Of a stretch of DNA of 64,000 nt, positions 1-9,827 are shown one piece after another. A program made the position numbers and the translations under genes. The notes under the pieces are model-generated. The model did no database searches. It was not told the DNA's origin and was given only the letters and a program-made list of their open reading frames with translations. The stretch is from Sphingomonadaceae bacterium 3R27C6 (GTDB taxonomy: Bacteria > Pseudomonadota > Alphaproteobacteria > Sphingomonadales > Sphingomonadaceae). The stretch spans positions 186,001 through 250,000 of the forward strand of contig SCNS01000004.1 in NCBI GenBank assembly GCA_005503215.1. The letters are read 5' to 3'. Within the stretch, counting starts at the first letter, position 1. The number at the start of each line of letters is the position of its first letter.

Positions 1-1514
1 GCTTCGGCCTTGCGCTTGTCGGCCATCAGCTTGGCGAGCACGTCGGCACCGATCGCATTGTCCGACCGCGCGAGCTCCTCGGCCGGAATTTCGATCGAGC
101 CGACGATATCGGCGAGCGACGCGAGCGGTGCCGCCGAAACCGATGCTGGCGCGGCGGCCACCGCGCTCGCCGCCGCCGCCGAGGCAGGCGCAACGGACCC
201 GATCGCGCCGGACGGTGGCGCGGTCGATGCGGCAGCTGTCGAACGGCCCATATCGGCGATCGAAAATCCCGGACCAACCGGTCCCCTGTTGGCGTCGACA
301 GCTGGTCCGATAGGTTCGGGCGCCGCCGCGGGCGGCGTGGGTGTCGGTGTCGATACGGGCGCAGCGGGGATTGGCGCAGATGTTGTTGCCGGCGCCGACG
401 CGCTCAGCGCCGGTCGAATCGCCGAACGGAATGGCTGCTGGAACACGGGTGCTTCGGTGACGTCGCGCGCCGCGGGCGCCACAACGGGCGATGATGTAGC
501 AGGTGCAGATACAGCTCCGGCGGGCGTTGTGACGGGCGGCCGGGCGACCGGTTCCGAAACGGGTTTTCGGCCTGACGGCGCGGGCGTCGCCGACATGACG
601 GGGCGCCGCTGGTCGCGCGTTGCCTGACGCTTGCCCGTCGCTGAAGCCGGCGGGGCGGCCGGCGGCGGCGTGGCGGCGGCAACCTGCACCGGCTTGCGCT
701 TTGGTCCCAATTGCCCGTTCGGGAAGCGCCCGAAATGCGCGGCGGCCGCCTGTTGCGCGGGATTGAGCCGGTCCATCTGGGTCAGATAAGGCATGATATT
801 CTGCGCCATCGCGGGCGGCATCGTCGCGTTGACGATGTCGGTCGCTTCCTTGTCGCGCCCGTTCATCGCGAGGATCATCGCACGCAGGCGCCAGGCGCCG
901 CGATCCTGCGCCCGCAATTGCGGCGTCAGCAACTGGATCGCGCGATCGGCATCGCCGCTGATCCCGAGCGACAACGCGTAGCGCCGCGTCAGTTCGTCGT
1001 TGGGCGCGATCGACAGCGCGAGCTGGTAATCGCGCTGCGCCGCGTCCTGCTGCCCGAGCAGGTCGCGCGCGAGGCCGCGGTCGGCGAGGAACAGCCGTTC
1101 GGGCGCCCCCATCAGCTGCGCTTCGCCGAAATAGTCGAGCGCACGCGTCGGGTTTTCCATATGGACCATCGCCGAACCCAGCGCGGCCTTGACCGCGCCG
1201 TCGCGCGGACTCGCCTGTTCGGCACGGACGAGGAAGCCGACAGCGGCGCGATAGTCCTCCAGCTCGATCGATGCACGGCCGGCATTGAGCAGCGCCGACG
1301 TGTCGCTGTTGTTCGAGGCGATGCGCGCGAGTGAGGAGGACAAGAGCGCACGCGCCGCAGTCCGCTTTTCCATCGCCGCCTTGGTCGCCGGATCGGGCGG
1401 AGTCACCTGCGCGTGAACGGACGGCAGCGCGGCCGTCCCAAACAACAGCGCGGCGAGCGCGCCGACGATCCGCCGTGCGCGCGCCGGCTTCGCCGTCAAT
1501 TTCGCTTGCCGCAT
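1..1514 (-). CDS. TPR-containing secreted protein, Ala/Pro-rich, 3' end outside window
   Basis: Partial: 504 codons are visible from the ATG at 1514 and the frame is still open at the left edge. The first 36 residues are a basic stretch, a hydrophobic core and an Ala-His-Ala-Gln site, which reads as a Sec signal peptide. Residues about 40-250 form helical repeats of TPR type (alanines, leucines and aromatic positions spaced like TPR pairs). A long Ala/Pro/Thr-rich linker follows from about 260 to 470. In other sphingomonads the gene after ftsZ is, to my knowledge, often a TPR protein ending in a SPOR (peptidoglycan-binding) domain. That domain would lie outside the window, so it is inference. 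It follows ftsZ by 60 nt on the same strand and probably belongs to the dcw transcript. Confidence 0.75.
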   Translation of the reverse strand, partial: MRQAKLTAKPARARRIVGALAALLFGTAALPSVHAQVTPPDPATKAAMEKRTAARALLSSSLARIASNNSDTSALLNAGRASIELEDYRAAVGFLVRAEQASPRDGAVKAALGSAMVHMENPTRALDYFGEAQLMGAPERLFLADRGLARDLLGQQDAAQRDYQLALSIAPNDELTRRYALSLGISGDADRAIQLLTPQLRAQDRGAWRLRAMILAMNGRDKEATDIVNATMPPAMAQNIMPYLTQMDRLNPAQQAAAAHFGRFPNGQLGPKRKPVQVAAATPPPAAPPASATGKRQATRDQRRPVMSATPAPSGRKPVSEPVARPPVTTPAGAVSAPATSSPVVAPAARDVTEAPVFQQPFRSAIRPALSASAPATTSAPIPAAPVSTPTPTPPAAAPEPIGPAVDANRGPVGPGFSIADMGRSTAAASTAPPSGAIGSVAPASAAAASAVAAAPASVSAAPLASLADIVGSIEIPAEELARSDNAIGADVLAKLMADKRKAE

Positions 1515-1574
1515 GGGCAACTCATCCCGATTTCCGGCCCGCCGTGCCCGGCGGGCGGCCCCTCGATAGCCCCG

Positions 1575-3032
1575 TTACTGGTTGTTCTGCCGCCCGAGGA
1601 AACGCGGAATATCAACGCCGTCCTCCTTGCCGCCGTCTTCGCTTTCTGGTGTCGAAGCCCCGCGCGACAGGCGCGACATGCGCTCGAACAAGGTTCCGCC
1701 ACCGGTGGACCGTGCGGGCGCTTCGTCCGCCGGCGTCGGATCCGCGGCAGGCGCCGAGCGATATTCGGCCGGGGCTTCGGGCGCGTCGAGCACGAGCTCG
1801 TCGGCGGTATCGTCATAGCTCGCGGCGACCTGCGACAATTCCATCGGTTCCTCTTCGGCCGCGGCAGCCGGAGCATCGCGCTCGGCGGCATCGCCCAGAG
1901 AGAAGCCGGGGGCCGGATCCTTGTCTTCCACCGACGCGGTTTCGGCAAGGGCTTCTTCGCGAACCGCCGGTTCGACAGTCTCTTCGACCACCGGAGCGGG
2001 AGCCGCCGCACGCGCGGGCGCAAAGGAAAAGCTGCGCGTCGCGGGCGATGCCTGAGCGACCTCGCCATTGCTGTCGATGCCGGTGGCGACGACCGAGACG
2101 CGAATTTTGCCGTCGAGGTTATCGTTAAACGCGCTGCCCCAGATGATGTTGGCGTCGGGATCGACCAGCTCGCGGATATGGTTCGCGGCTTCGTCGACTT
2201 CCATCAGGCGCATGTCCTCGCCGCCGGTGATCGAGATGATGACGCCCTTCGCGCCCGCCATTGACACGCCGTCGAGCAGCGGGTTGGCGATCGCCTTTTG
2301 CGCCGCTTCGAGCGCGCGACCGTCGCCTTCGGCCTCGCCGGTGCCCATCATCGCCTTACCCATTTCGCGCATCACGCTGCGCACGTCGGCGAAGTCGAGG
2401 TTGATCAGGCCGGGCATGACCATCAGGTCGGTGATGCCGCGAACGCCCTGCTGCAACACTTCATCCGCCATGGTGAAGGCTTCTTTGAAGGTCGTGTTCG
2501 GGTTGGCAACCAGGAAGAGATTCTGGTTGGGGATGACGATCAGCGTGTCGACATGATCCTGCAGCTCGGCGATACCCGAGTCCGCCGAGCGCATGCGGCG
2601 CGCGCCTTCGAAGGTGAAGGGCTTGGTCACGACGCCGACGGTCAGGATGCCGCGGTCGCGCGCCGCCTTGGCGATGACGGGGGCCGCACCGGTGCCGGTG
2701 CCGCCGCCCATGCCCGCGGCAACGAAGCACATATGCGCGCCGTTAAGCGCCTCTTCGACCTGCGCGATGCTTTCCTCGGCGGCCGCGCGGCCGACCTCGG
2801 GCCGCGAACCCGCGCCCAGACCCTGGGTGATCTGCGTCCCCAGCTGGATGCGCCGTTCGGCCGGCGAGGCGTTGAGCGCCTGCGCGTCGGTGTTCGCGAC
2901 GATGAAATCGACGCCCTCGACGCGTGCCGCGATCATGTTTGCGATGGCATTGCCGCCCGCGCCGCCGACGCCGATCACCGCGATGCGCGGCTTCAGCTCA
3001 TCGACCTGCGGCGGGCCAATATTGATGCTCAT
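1575..3032 (-). CDS. ftsZ: cell division protein FtsZ
   Basis: Tubulin-like GTPase that polymerises into the cytokinetic ring. The 485-residue protein has the nucleotide-binding glycines GGAGGNA (about 23-29) and the tubulin signature [10 protein letters not shown] (about 109-118). The GTPase and C-terminal core end near residue 320, followed by a long acidic, low-complexity linker and the conserved C-terminal tail [12 protein letters not shown] that binds FtsA and other partners. I chose the ATG at 3032, which has an AGGGAG ribosome site 9 nt upstream; a TTG one codon earlier is also open. It is the last classical dcw gene here and lies 152 nt after ftsA, the largest gap in the cluster, which suggests its own promoter. 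Confidence 0.98.
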   Translation of the reverse strand: MSINIGPPQVDELKPRIAVIGVGGAGGNAIANMIAARVEGVDFIVANTDAQALNASPAERRIQLGTQITQGLGAGSRPEVGRAAAEESIAQVEEALNGAHMCFVAAGMGGGTGTGAAPVIAKAARDRGILTVGVVTKPFTFEGARRMRSADSGIAELQDHVDTLIVIPNQNLFLVANPNTTFKEAFTMADEVLQQGVRGITDLMVMPGLINLDFADVRSVMREMGKAMMGTGEAEGDGRALEAAQKAIANPLLDGVSMAGAKGVIISITGGEDMRLMEVDEAANHIRELVDPDANIIWGSAFNDNLDGKIRVSVVATGIDSNGEVAQASPATRSFSFAPARAAAPAPVVEETVEPAVREEALAETASVEDKDPAPGFSLGDAAERDAPAAAAEEEPMELSQVAASYDDTADELVLDAPEAPAEYRSAPAADPTPADEAPARSTGGGTLFERMSRLSRGASTPESEDGGKEDGVDIPRFLGRQNNQ

Positions 3033-3184
3033 CAAAAAGTCTCCCTGCAGCGGCGGACAGGTGCCGCTTCCCCAACCTTGCGACCCAGCCGGGCGGTAGT
3101 CCGTCCGCCCGGTTTTCTACTACCGCATTGCACTATTGTGACGTGGGAATCACCCAAAAAATTAACCTTTTCGTCGCTTGTCAT
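3033..3184 (-). promoter_or_regulatory. ftsA-ftsZ intergenic leader with hairpin and GANTC site
   Basis: This is the only gap above 100 nt inside the cluster. It contains a perfect 8-bp inverted repeat (CCGGGCGG at 3089-3096 and CCGCCCGG at 3105-3112) that would fold in the ftsZ leader RNA. It also has one GANTC site (3147-3151) and an AT-rich stretch with a TTAA core at about 3160-3175. In Caulobacter ftsZ is transcribed from its own promoter under CcrM/GcrA and CtrA control, so an independent ftsZ promoter is plausible. I could not assign clear -35/-10 boxes. Confidence 0.45.
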
Positions 3185-4441
3185 TCAAAAACTGCTTTTC
3201 AGTGCTGCCATAAGACGATGCAGGATCGACGTGCCCGCGGGCTTGTACACATCCTGCGCCATCATCGGCAGATCGCGGAGGTCCACGGGGTCCGATGCGG
3301 CATAGAGAACCAGACCTGCGAGCGTCGCGAAAGCGGGGCCACTATGCGCATCGGGCAGTCCGTGCAAGCCGCGCGGTCGCCCGACGCGCGCGGCACGCCC
3401 GAGCGCGCTCTGGGTGTAGTCGGCGATGCCTTTCAGGTCGGCCCCGCCGCCGACAAGCACCACCTGACGCCCGATCGGGCCGACGAAATGCAGGTCTTTG
3501 AGCGTCCGGCCGATCTCGCCCATCATCGCGTCGAGGCGCTGACGGATCACCGATACCAATTGCGCACGCGTGATGCGCGGGGAGTCGCCGTTCGTCGGGG
3601 CGCCGGGTTCGAGTTCGATGATCTCGTTATTATCGCGCGGGCTAGCCGACGCCGAGCCGTAGAAGCTCTGCAGCCGCTGCGCCTGGCTACGGCGGATGCC
3701 AAAGGCCGAGGCGATGTCGTCGGTGATGTCGCTCGCACCGAAGGGCAGCGACGCCATCTCGACGAGCATGCCGCCGGCATAAAGCGAGACGGTCGTGACC
3801 GCCGCACCGAGTTCGACGAGCGCGACGCCAAGGTCCCTCTCCTCGTCCGACAGGCAGGCGAGCCCCGCCGCGATCGGCGAAGCGACGACGGCGTTGACGT
3901 CGAGATGGGCCTGGCGGACCGCGGCCTCGAGGTTCCGCACCGGCGCGCCGTCGGCCATGATGATATGGATGTCGACACCCAGCCGGTCGGCGTGGAGGCC
4001 GATTGGGTTCTTCACGCCGTTGAGTCCGTCGAGCGTGTAAAGCGCGGGCTGCGCGTGGAGGATCATGCGGCCTTCGGGGTCTATGCCGGCACGGCCCGCG
4101 GCGAGCAGGTCGTCGATATCCTCCTGCTCGATGCGGTGGCCGCCGAGTTCGCTCTCGATTGGCGCGACGTCGCTCAAAAGCCCGCCCGCAGAGAAGCTGA
4201 CCCAGACATCGTCGATGTTGAGGCCCGCGATGCGTTCGGCCTGTTCGATCGCTTCGCGCACGATATGCTCGGTCTGTTCCATGTCGGCGACATAGCCGCG
4301 CTGGACCCCGCGGCTCTCGCGCTGGCCGGTGCCGAGCACGTGCAGCTGGCCGTCGGCGGTCTGCCCCGCGATCAACGCGCAGACCTTCCACGACCCGACA
4401 TCGAGCGCGGTGATGATCTTTTCGATACGCGGCGGCGCCAT
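3185..4441 (-). CDS. ftsA: cell division protein FtsA
   Basis: Actin-like ATPase that tethers FtsZ to the membrane and recruits late divisome proteins. The 418-residue frame starts with the phosphate-1 loop (ALDVGSWKVCALIAG, about 12-26). It also has the SHS2/1C region, the phosphate-2 motif near LVELGAAVTTVSLY and the adenosine motif VVLVGGGADLKGI. The C terminus ends in an amphipathic helix (ILHRLMAALKSSF) of the membrane-targeting type. It starts 3 nt after the ftsQ stop codon, so translation is probably coupled. Confidence 0.97.
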   Translation of the reverse strand: MAPPRIEKIITALDVGSWKVCALIAGQTADGQLHVLGTGQRESRGVQRGYVADMEQTEHIVREAIEQAERIAGLNIDDVWVSFSAGGLLSDVAPIESELGGHRIEQEDIDDLLAAGRAGIDPEGRMILHAQPALYTLDGLNGVKNPIGLHADRLGVDIHIIMADGAPVRNLEAAVRQAHLDVNAVVASPIAAGLACLSDEERDLGVALVELGAAVTTVSLYAGGMLVEMASLPFGASDITDDIASAFGIRRSQAQRLQSFYGSASASPRDNNEIIELEPGAPTNGDSPRITRAQLVSVIRQRLDAMMGEIGRTLKDLHFVGPIGRQVVLVGGGADLKGIADYTQSALGRAARVGRPRGLHGLPDAHSGPAFATLAGLVLYAASDPVDLRDLPMMAQDVYKPAGTSILHRLMAALKSSF

Positions 4442-4444
4442 GGC

Positions 4445-5383
4445 TTATCCCTTCTCCGCCGAGGCTTCGGCGACGGCGTCGACCGCGGCGCGCGCATCGT
4501 CGAGCTTCGCGGGCGCCACCTGCCCTTCGTGCGGCAGGCGCAGCACGAAGCGCGCGGGATCGCGCATGTCGAAGCGCAATATGCCGCGCCCGAGCAAGCG
4601 GTTGGCGCCGTCCATATGCGCGAATTTGGCAAGCGCGGCCTTGGCCTCGGCCTCGCCTTCGGGAAGCGACAGCGTCTCACCGCTGCGGAAGCGCAGGTCC
4701 CAGCGGCGGTTACCGACCCAGGTCGCGCCCGCGAGCAATTCCTTGAGGCTGCTCGCCTCGGTGAGCAGACGGTCAAGGTCCTGCGAGCGCTGGTTCGCCT
4801 TCGGCCCGATGACGAGTGGCAGGTCGGGCATCGTCGCAACGGTGACGGGTTCGAGCACGACGCCCTTTTCGTCGATCAGCGACAGGCGGTTATTGTGCTG
4901 CCAGATCGCCGCCGGGGTACGCTCCACGATGTCGACGACGAGCGTATCGGGCAGGCGGCGCGACACGCGCGCATCCTTGATCCAGCCATAGCGCATCAGG
5001 TCGCCACGGACGTCCTCGAGGTCCACCGCCGCCATCGAGCGGTCCTTCTGCGCGAGCGCGATGTCATAGACTTTCAGCCGGTCGATGCGGTCGGCGCCGA
5101 CGACTTCGACCTTCTTGACCTGGAAGCCGGCGCGGCCGACCGCCTGCGCATATTCCTCGTGAATCTTCGCGGTGACGCCCGTCGCGTGCGCGCCGATCGC
5201 AGCGACTGCGCACAGGCTGAGCCCGATCGTCCAGTTCGCAACCTTTTGCAGCCGCTGCGGGCTGATCGGCAGCGCGTTGATGATCGCGTTGAGGCGCGAG
5301 GTCTGGACCTTCCGCCGCTTTTTCGGCGCGCGCGCGGGACGGCGCGGCGGCGCCTTCCCACGCTTGATCTGTGTCTTGCTCAT
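4445..5383 (-). CDS. ftsQ: cell division protein FtsQ
   Basis: Bitopic divisome protein linking early and late division proteins. The sequence shows a very basic cytoplasmic N terminus, one membrane segment (about residues 45-66), a POTRA-like domain beginning FQVKKVEVVGADRI, and a periplasmic beta domain with the family motif IWQHNNRLSLIDEKG. I prefer the ATG at 5383, 11 nt after the ddlB stop, giving 312 residues. An in-frame start at 5437 would add 18 residues inside ddlB and has no reason to be favoured. It lies between ddlB and ftsA, as in most dcw clusters. Confidence 0.93.
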   Translation of the reverse strand: MSKTQIKRGKAPPRRPARAPKKRRKVQTSRLNAIINALPISPQRLQKVANWTIGLSLCAVAAIGAHATGVTAKIHEEYAQAVGRAGFQVKKVEVVGADRIDRLKVYDIALAQKDRSMAAVDLEDVRGDLMRYGWIKDARVSRRLPDTLVVDIVERTPAAIWQHNNRLSLIDEKGVVLEPVTVATMPDLPLVIGPKANQRSQDLDRLLTEASSLKELLAGATWVGNRRWDLRFRSGETLSLPEGEAEAKAALAKFAHMDGANRLLGRGILRFDMRDPARFVLRLPHEGQVAPAKLDDARAAVDAVAEASAEKG

Positions 5384-5393
5384 GACGCTATAC

Positions 5394-6320
5394 TCATGAC
5401 AGGGCTTCCCCCACGATGCGTTCGACGAGTTCGGCATAATCCATGCCGACGGCGCGTCCCTGTTCGGGCACGAGACTGAGCGCCGTCATCCCCGGCTGGG
5501 TGTTGACCTCGAGCAGGAAGATGCCCGCGAGGCCATGTTCGTCGTCCCAGCGAAAATCGGAGCGCGAGGCGCCCTTGCAGCCGAGCAGGCGGTGCGACTG
5601 CAGCGCGAGATCCTTCATCCGCTGCGCCACCTCATCGGGAACGTCGGCGGGGCAGACATGTTCGGTCAGGCCGTCGGTATATTTGGCGTCATAGTCATAG
5701 AAACCCGATTTGACGCGCAGTTCAGTCACCGCGAGCGCCTGGTCGGCAAGCACCGCGACGGTCAGTTCGCGCCCCTTGATGAAGGGTTCGGCGAGCAGCC
5801 GGTCGAATTCCTGCCACGGCCCCACGGCTTCGCGCGCGATCGGGTTGCCATAGTTGCTGTCGTCTTTGACGATCGCGACGCCGACCGACGAGCCTTCGTT
5901 GACGGGTTTCAGCACATAGGGGCGCGGCAAGGGGTCGACTGTAAAGAGGCTTTCGCTGTCGACCATCGTCCCCGTCGGCATCGGAATACCATGCGGCACC
6001 AGCGCCTGCTTCGTCAATTCCTTGTCGATCGCGATCACCGAGGTGACGAGGCCGCTGTGCGTATATTTCAGACCCATCAGGTCGAGCATGCCCTGCACGG
6101 TGCCATCCTCGCCCGGAACACCGTGGAGCGCGTTGAACACGACATCGGGTTTCGCTTCGGCGAGGCGCAAAGCGACGTCGCGGTCCATGTCGATGCGCGT
6201 GACCTTATGCCCGCGCGACTCCAGCGCGTCGGCGACACCATTGCCGCTCATCAGCGACACTTCGCGCTCGGCCGACCAGCCGCCCATCAGGACGGCGACA
6301 TGCCACGGACCCCGGCTCAC
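5394..6320 (-). CDS. ddlB: D-alanine--D-alanine ligase
   Basis: Cytoplasmic ATP-grasp enzyme that joins two D-alanines for the UDP-MurNAc pentapeptide. Family motifs include HVAVLMGGWSAEREVSL at the N terminus, HGVPGEDGTVQGML, the ATP-grasp loop KPVNEGSSVGV, and the metal-binding end FLLEVNTQPGMT. I chose the GTG at 6320: it forms a GTGA overlap with the murB stop and has a GGGAG ribosome site about 7 nt upstream. An ATG at 6350 is open but has no good ribosome site and would extend further into murB. The product is 308 residues, normal for the family. Confidence 0.95.
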   Translation of the reverse strand: MSRGPWHVAVLMGGWSAEREVSLMSGNGVADALESRGHKVTRIDMDRDVALRLAEAKPDVVFNALHGVPGEDGTVQGMLDLMGLKYTHSGLVTSVIAIDKELTKQALVPHGIPMPTGTMVDSESLFTVDPLPRPYVLKPVNEGSSVGVAIVKDDSNYGNPIAREAVGPWQEFDRLLAEPFIKGRELTVAVLADQALAVTELRVKSGFYDYDAKYTDGLTEHVCPADVPDEVAQRMKDLALQSHRLLGCKGASRSDFRWDDEHGLAGIFLLEVNTQPGMTALSLVPEQGRAVGMDYAELVERIVGEALS

Positions 6321-7216
6321 TTCGCCACTCCCACGCGCTGAATCTCCCATTGCAATTCGATGCCGCTCTTGTCCTTCACGCGGCGGCGGACTTCCTCGCC
6401 GAGTGCCTCGATATCGGCGCTTGTCGCCTCACCGGTGTTGATGAGGAAATTGGTGTGCTTCTCGCTGACCTGCGCGCCGCCGACCATGAAACCGCGGCAG
6501 CCGGCCTCATCGACAAGCTGCCACGCCTTATGACCGTCGGGGTTCTTGAAGGTCGAGCCGCCGGTCTTCGAACGCAAAGGCTGCGACGCCTCACGGCTCG
6601 CCGAGATGCGGTCCATTTCGGCCTGAATGGCGGCGGGTTCGCCGGGCTGGCCGCGAAAGGTCGCGCCGGTCACCACCGCGCCTTCGGGCAGTTCGCTGTG
6701 GCGATAGGTGTAGCCGAGGTCGGCGAGCGGCAGCGTCCTCTGCTCGCCCGAGCGCAGCACGACATCGCAGTCGATCAGGATATCCTTGACCTCGCCGCCA
6801 TAAGCGCCGCCGTTCATGCGCACGAAGCCGCCGACGGTGCCGGGGATCGAGCGGAGGAATTCCATCCCCGCGACGCCCGCGTCCCGCGCGGTCGACGAGA
6901 CGAGGATGCCCGATGCGCCGCCCCCGCAACGAAGCGTCGTGGCGTCGACAGCTTCGACTTTGGCGAACGCCTTGCCGAGCCGGACGACGACACCCGGAAA
7001 GCCGCCGTCGCGGACGATGAGGTTCGATCCGAGACCAAGCGCCATCACCGGGACAGCGGGGTCGAGGTCGCGCAGGAAATCGGCGAGGTCGTCGGCGTCC
7101 CTGGGTTCGAACAGCCAGTCGGCGGGGCCGCCCGACTTGAACCAGACGAGCGGCGCCAGCGGCGCCTTGGCCGTCAGCTTGCCGCGCACGGCAGGAAGGG
7201 TGTCGACGGCGCTCAT
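6317..7216 (-). CDS. murB: UDP-N-acetylenolpyruvoylglucosamine reductase MurB
   Basis: FAD- and NADPH-dependent reductase making UDP-MurNAc, the second committed step of peptidoglycan precursor synthesis. The 299-residue protein has the FAD-binding stretch [16 protein letters not shown], the substrate motif SIPGTVGG, and GSTFKNP containing the catalytic serine of the type I/II enzymes. Its ATG overlaps the murC stop by 4 nt (ATGA), so the two are probably translationally coupled. Its position between murC and ddlB matches alphaproteobacterial dcw clusters. Confidence 0.97.
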   Translation of the reverse strand: MSAVDTLPAVRGKLTAKAPLAPLVWFKSGGPADWLFEPRDADDLADFLRDLDPAVPVMALGLGSNLIVRDGGFPGVVVRLGKAFAKVEAVDATTLRCGGGASGILVSSTARDAGVAGMEFLRSIPGTVGGFVRMNGGAYGGEVKDILIDCDVVLRSGEQRTLPLADLGYTYRHSELPEGAVVTGATFRGQPGEPAAIQAEMDRISASREASQPLRSKTGGSTFKNPDGHKAWQLVDEAGCRGFMVGGAQVSEKHTNFLINTGEATSADIEALGEEVRRRVKDKSGIELQWEIQRVGVAK

Positions 7217-8646
7217 GCCGCCTCCACCGCGGCGGCGAGGCCCGCCGCCACCTTGGTGATGTCGCCCGCGCCGAGGCAGATGATCTTGTCGCCCGCACCG
7301 AGATCGCCCGCGGCGATGCTCGCGGCGATAGCGGAGGCCAGCGCCCCGGCGTCGGCGACGACATTCGCCTGGCGGTGACCGCGATCGCGCAGCCCCGCGA
7401 CGAGCGAGTCCGAAGACACGCCGTCGATCGGCGCCTCCCCTGCCGCATAGACGGGCAGCGCGAGCACGATATCGGCATCGTTAAACGCCTGCTGAAAATC
7501 GTCCATATGGTCGCGAAGGCGCGTGAAGCGGTGCGGCTGGACGACACCGACGACGCGGCCCGCACCGACGCCTTCGCGTGCGGCTGACAGGACGGCGCGG
7601 ATTTCGACCGGGTGGTGCGCGTAATCGTCGATCACAGTGACGATGCCCTCGCCCGCCGCGATCTCGCCGACCTTGGTGAAGCGGCGCTTGACCCCGGCAA
7701 AGCCGTCGAAGCCCGACACGATCTTGTCGTCCGAAACGCCCATGTGCAGCGCGACCGCAATCGCCGCGAGCGAGTTCTGCACATTGTGCCTCCCTGACAT
7801 CGGCAGGTGAATGCCCTCGATCGTCCGGCTGTTGCCGTCGCGGTCGCGCACGACAACGTCGAAGCGGTTGCCGTCGGGGCCCGGCGTCACATTGGTGCCG
7901 CGCACATCGGCCTGAGCAGAGAAGCCATAGGTAATGATCCGGCGGTCGCGGATGCGCGGGATGATCGCCTGCACCTCGGGATGGTCGAGGCAGAGCATCG
8001 CGGCGCCATAAAAGGGCACATTCTCGATAAACTCGACGAAGGCATCCTTGATCGCGTCGAAGCTGCCATAATGATCGAGATGTTCGGGGTCGATGTTGGT
8101 GACGACCGCGATCGTCCCGTCGAGGCGCAGGAAGCTGCCGTCGCTCTCGTCGGCCTCGACCACCATCCAGTCGCTGGCGCCGAGGCGCGCGTTCGAGCCA
8201 TAATTGTTGATGATGCCGCCGTTGATCACCGTCGGGTCGATCCCGCCCGCGTCGAGCAGCGCCGCGACGAGGCTGGTCGTCGTCGTCTTGCCATGCGTGC
8301 CCGCGATGGCGACGGTCGATTTGAGGCGCATCAGTTCGGCCAGCATTTCAGCGCGGCGGACGAGCGGGATGCGGCTGGCGAGCGCCGCCTCGACCTCGGG
8401 ATTGCCGCGCTTGACCGCGGTCGAGGTCACAACGACCGCGACGCCGTCGACGTTCGACGCCTCATGTCCGATCGCGACCTTGATCCCGCGCTTGCGAAGA
8501 CCCTCGATGACATAGCCATCGGCGATGTCGCTGCCCTGCACCTGGTAACCAAGGTTGTGCATCACCTCGGCAATGCCCGACATGCCGATGCCGCCGATGC
8601 CGATGAAATGGATGGTGCCGATGTCGGTCGCAACGCCGCGCATCAT
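7213..8646 (-). CDS. murC: UDP-N-acetylmuramate--L-alanine ligase MurC
   Basis: ATP-dependent ligase adding L-Ala to UDP-MurNAc. The 477-residue protein has the Rossmann entry [15 protein letters not shown], the ATP loop [10 protein letters not shown], the [10 protein letters not shown] metal/substrate motif, and the C-terminal domain signature [16 protein letters not shown] overlaps join it to murG upstream and murB downstream. A second MurC-like protein is encoded at 28.4-29.8 kb; this one, inside the dcw cluster and with the canonical P-loop, is the biosynthetic enzyme. Confidence 0.98.
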   Translation of the reverse strand: MMRGVATDIGTIHFIGIGGIGMSGIAEVMHNLGYQVQGSDIADGYVIEGLRKRGIKVAIGHEASNVDGVAVVVTSTAVKRGNPEVEAALASRIPLVRRAEMLAELMRLKSTVAIAGTHGKTTTTSLVAALLDAGGIDPTVINGGIINNYGSNARLGASDWMVVEADESDGSFLRLDGTIAVVTNIDPEHLDHYGSFDAIKDAFVEFIENVPFYGAAMLCLDHPEVQAIIPRIRDRRIITYGFSAQADVRGTNVTPGPDGNRFDVVVRDRDGNSRTIEGIHLPMSGRHNVQNSLAAIAVALHMGVSDDKIVSGFDGFAGVKRRFTKVGEIAAGEGIVTVIDDYAHHPVEIRAVLSAAREGVGAGRVVGVVQPHRFTRLRDHMDDFQQAFNDADIVLALPVYAAGEAPIDGVSSDSLVAGLRDRGHRQANVVADAGALASAIAASIAAGDLGAGDKIICLGAGDITKVAAGLAAAVEAA

Positions 8647-9827
8647 TTATCTCCCGTGCGGGCGGAGGCCATGCCGCTTGCGGCCGCGCGCTGGCCGGAG
8701 GATGCCCCGACGCGGATCACGTCCATCATCGGCGGCGCGACGAGCGATTCGACGAGGTCGGCAAGGTCGCGCGTCGCGTCGGGCAGCCCGCAGCTCGCCG
8801 CACGCTCGGCCGCCGCTTCGAGCGCGCCGGGTTCGAGCGCCATGCGCTGGATATGTTTCGCGACCTCGGCCGGGGTAAAATCGGGCTGCTGAAACGCGAT
8901 CGCCCCGCCCGCTTCGACGAGGTCGACGACATTATACGTCTGATGATCGTCCATCGCGTGCGGATAGGGCACGAAAATCGCCGGACGACCCGCGCATGCA
9001 AGCTCGGCAACGGTCGACGCGCCCGCGCGCGCGATCACCATATGCGCCCAGCGCAGCCGTTCGGGGAAATCCTTGATGTAGGACGCGCATTCAGCGGCGA
9101 CGCCCAGCTCGGCATATTTGGCGCGCACCGCTTCGATATCGTCCTCGCGGCACTGCTGGACGACCTGCAGCCGGTCGAGCAGCGCGCGCGGCAGCATCGC
9201 GATCGCCGCGGGCACGACTTCGCTGAGCACCGTTGCGCCCAAACTTCCCCCGACAACGAGCAGGCGAAAGATGCCATCCTCGGGCAGCGGCGGGAAGCCG
9301 TCGTCGCGGATCGCGATAATCTCGTCGCGCACCGGGTTGCCGGTGATATGCTTCTTCAGCTCATGCCCCTCGGGATAGCGCTGGATATTGTGATAGGCGA
9401 CCGCCACCGCATCGACGCGCGGCGCCATCATCCGGTTGACGCGGCCGAGCACGGCATTCTGCTCGTGGAGCACGCGCGGCCGCTTCATTGCCCCCGCAGC
9501 GAGCAGGCTGGGAAGCGAGGGATAGCCACCGAAGCCGACGACCACCGCGGGGTCGAATTCGCGGATCAGGTCGATCGCCTGCCGGCGCCCCTTGCGGATC
9601 GCAAGCGCCGCCTTCACCCAGCCGACGGGGCCGCCGTGGACGCGCCCGGCAGGCAGGACGTGCGTTTCCATGTCGGCGGGCGCGCCCGGGATCTTCAAAC
9701 CGCGATCGTCGCTGACCAGCGCGACGCGGTGTCCGCGCGAAATCAGTTCGCCCGCGAGGGCGTAGGCGGGCAGCATATGTCCTCCCGTCCCGCCAGCAGC
9801 GAGAAGGAAGTGGCGCGTTGCGGTCAT
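8643..9827 (-). CDS. murG: UDP-GlcNAc:undecaprenyl-PP-MurNAc-pentapeptide transferase MurG
   Basis: Peripheral membrane glycosyltransferase (GT28) that converts lipid I to lipid II. The chosen ATG at 9827 overlaps the ftsW stop by 4 nt (ATGA) and places the GT-B loop [14 protein letters not shown] at the expected N-terminal position. The frame stays open upstream, but that part lies inside ftsW. The C-terminal domain carries VGGSLGA and the UDP-GlcNAc site [13 protein letters not shown]. The product is 394 residues; the last 30 form a short extra tail with no recognisable motif. Confidence 0.97.
   Translation of the reverse strand: MTATRHFLLAAGGTGGHMLPAYALAGELISRGHRVALVSDDRGLKIPGAPADMETHVLPAGRVHGGPVGWVKAALAIRKGRRQAIDLIREFDPAVVVGFGGYPSLPSLLAAGAMKRPRVLHEQNAVLGRVNRMMAPRVDAVAVAYHNIQRYPEGHELKKHITGNPVRDEIIAIRDDGFPPLPEDGIFRLLVVGGSLGATVLSEVVPAAIAMLPRALLDRLQVVQQCREDDIEAVRAKYAELGVAAECASYIKDFPERLRWAHMVIARAGASTVAELACAGRPAIFVPYPHAMDDHQTYNVVDLVEAGGAIAFQQPDFTPAEVAKHIQRMALEPGALEAAAERAASCGLPDATRDLADLVESLVAPPMMDVIRVGASSGQRAAASGMASARTGDK

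Noticed and set aside
3089..3124. Hairpin followed by TTTTCT on the plus strand, looking like an intrinsic terminator
   Set aside because: No plus-strand gene ends there; on the transcribed minus strand the hairpin lies in the ftsZ leader and has no U-tract, so I list it as leader structure.
3128..5479. Long plus-strand open frame (over 700 codons) opposite ftsA and ftsQ
   Set aside because: Codon-phase shadow in GC-rich DNA. Its protein is Arg/Asp-rich with no domain, while the minus strand encodes clear FtsA and FtsQ.
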